Positions 63,775 through 64,000 of a stretch of 64,000 nucleotides of DNA are shown here, in pieces. This stretch comes from Prolixibacteraceae bacterium (GTDB lineage: Bacteria > Bacteroidota > Bacteroidia > Bacteroidales > Prolixibacteraceae): assembly GCA_028683385.1 (NCBI GenBank), contig JAQUIJ010000001.1, positions 496,001 to 560,000 on the forward strand. Reading direction: 5' to 3'. Position numbers and translations under genes: made by a program. The notes under the pieces are model-generated. The model was given only the letters and a program-made list of their open reading frames with translations. It ran no database searches and had not been told where the DNA came from. Each line of letters opens with the position of its first letter. The stretch's first letter is position 1.

Positions 63775-64000
63775 ATGGAAATCGGTACATTTCGGTCATT
63801 TCATAATCCCAATTACAGATTGTATTTTCTGGGGCAGTCTATTTCTTTAATCGGCACATGGATGCAACGAACTGCTGTTTATTGGGTTATATTTGAACAA
63901 ACGAACTCAAGTTTTATGTTGGGGTTGGTAGTGTTTGCTACTCAATTTCCCTCGTTTTTGTTTTCTCCGTTAGGCGGCGTTGCGGCTGACCGGTATGACC
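63775..64000 (+). CDS. MFS exporter (MFS_3/EntS-type), N-terminal part
   Basis: The first 75 residues of a major-facilitator protein, cut by the window end. FRSFHNPNYRLYFLGQSISLIGTWMQRTAVYWVIFE is the family start, with helix 1 and the G-x-W-M-Q motif. Helix 2 and the loop motif GGVAADRYD follow. The pattern fits MFS_3 (enterobactin exporter/EntS-like) proteins that expel siderophores, drugs or metabolites. It starts 6 bp after marR and is surely in the same operon. The substrate is unknown. Confidence 0.9.
   Translation, partial: MEIGTFRSFHNPNYRLYFLGQSISLIGTWMQRTAVYWVIFEQTNSSFMLGLVVFATQFPSFLFSPLGGVAADRYD

Noticed and set aside
1-64000. CRISPR arrays, insertion sequences, prophage or integrative element
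   Set aside because: No regularly spaced direct repeats, transposase, integrase, phage structural or conjugation genes were seen; the only tRNA (21522-21612) has no adjacent integrase or repeated 3' end.

Overview
The window is a contiguous piece of a Bacteroidota chromosome, most likely class Bacteroidia. A Marinilabiliales/Prolixibacteraceae-type organism would fit, but rank below class is a guess. Supporting signs are TTG-N19/20-TAnnTTTG promoter motifs, a type III glutamine synthetase, a DUF5686 protein, a PorP/SprF protein with a type B type IX secretion (T9SS) cargo protein, a PorE-like OmpA protein, type 2 PyrF, and many secreted glycan-active enzymes. GC content looks moderate (low 40s %), with a few clearly AT-richer genes. 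No rRNA, CRISPR array, insertion sequence, integrase or prophage was seen.

Layout. 1-3393: the 3' end of gcvP, then an AT-rich accessory patch (DUF2971 protein; SatD-like protein overlapping a small membrane protein). 3435-10752 (minus): PorE-like OmpA lipoprotein, GlnN, LeuS. 10946-15376: NmrA-like reductase, GH20 hexosaminidase, TIGR04076 protein, EamA transporter, cyclophilin. 15400-17400: fucose module (fucP plus mutarotase) behind a palindrome-rich control region. 17950-21612: gdhA, TatD nuclease, asparaginase, tRNA-Ser(GGA). 21748-26147: GH92 mannosidase, DEAD-box helicase, tiny basic lipoprotein. 26278-30197: purM, prfA, pyrF, DUF1284 protein and a REP-like inverted repeat. 30255-33120: an unusual two-gene envelope cassette (double beta-barrel protein plus Asp-box lipoprotein) bracketed by near-identical terminators. 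33134-37319: VTT-like membrane protein, ApbE, TrkA/TrkH potassium uptake. 37621-40899: T9SS type B lectin/PKD surface protein convergent with a PorP/SprF protein. 41205-50984: MMPL exporter, CE7 esterase, DUF5686 protein, M14 peptidase, CorC/CNNM protein. 51020-57100 (minus): MaeB malic enzyme-phosphotransacetylase, then a four-gene sugar operon (two DUF1080 proteins, esterase, TIM-barrel isomerase). 57244-60332: purN and divergent acpP-fabF-rnc. 60533-62880: RprXY-like two-component system. 62907-64000: repeat-filled spacer, then marR with a palindromic operator over its own promoter and the start of an MFS exporter.

Functionally, much of the window serves a glycan-eating lifestyle: hexosaminidase, mannosidase, fucose uptake, CE7 and CE1-like esterases, 3-keto-glycoside enzymes and a lectin-bearing surface protein. 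The rest is nitrogen assimilation (GlnN, GdhA, asparaginase), nucleotide synthesis and translation housekeeping. I did not find a clearly new defence or mobile system. The items most worth a second look are the double-barrel/Asp-box cassette, the AT-rich DUF2971/SatD patch, the palindromic control regions of fucP and marR, the two intergenic repeat families, and two MKRA leader-type micro-ORFs.
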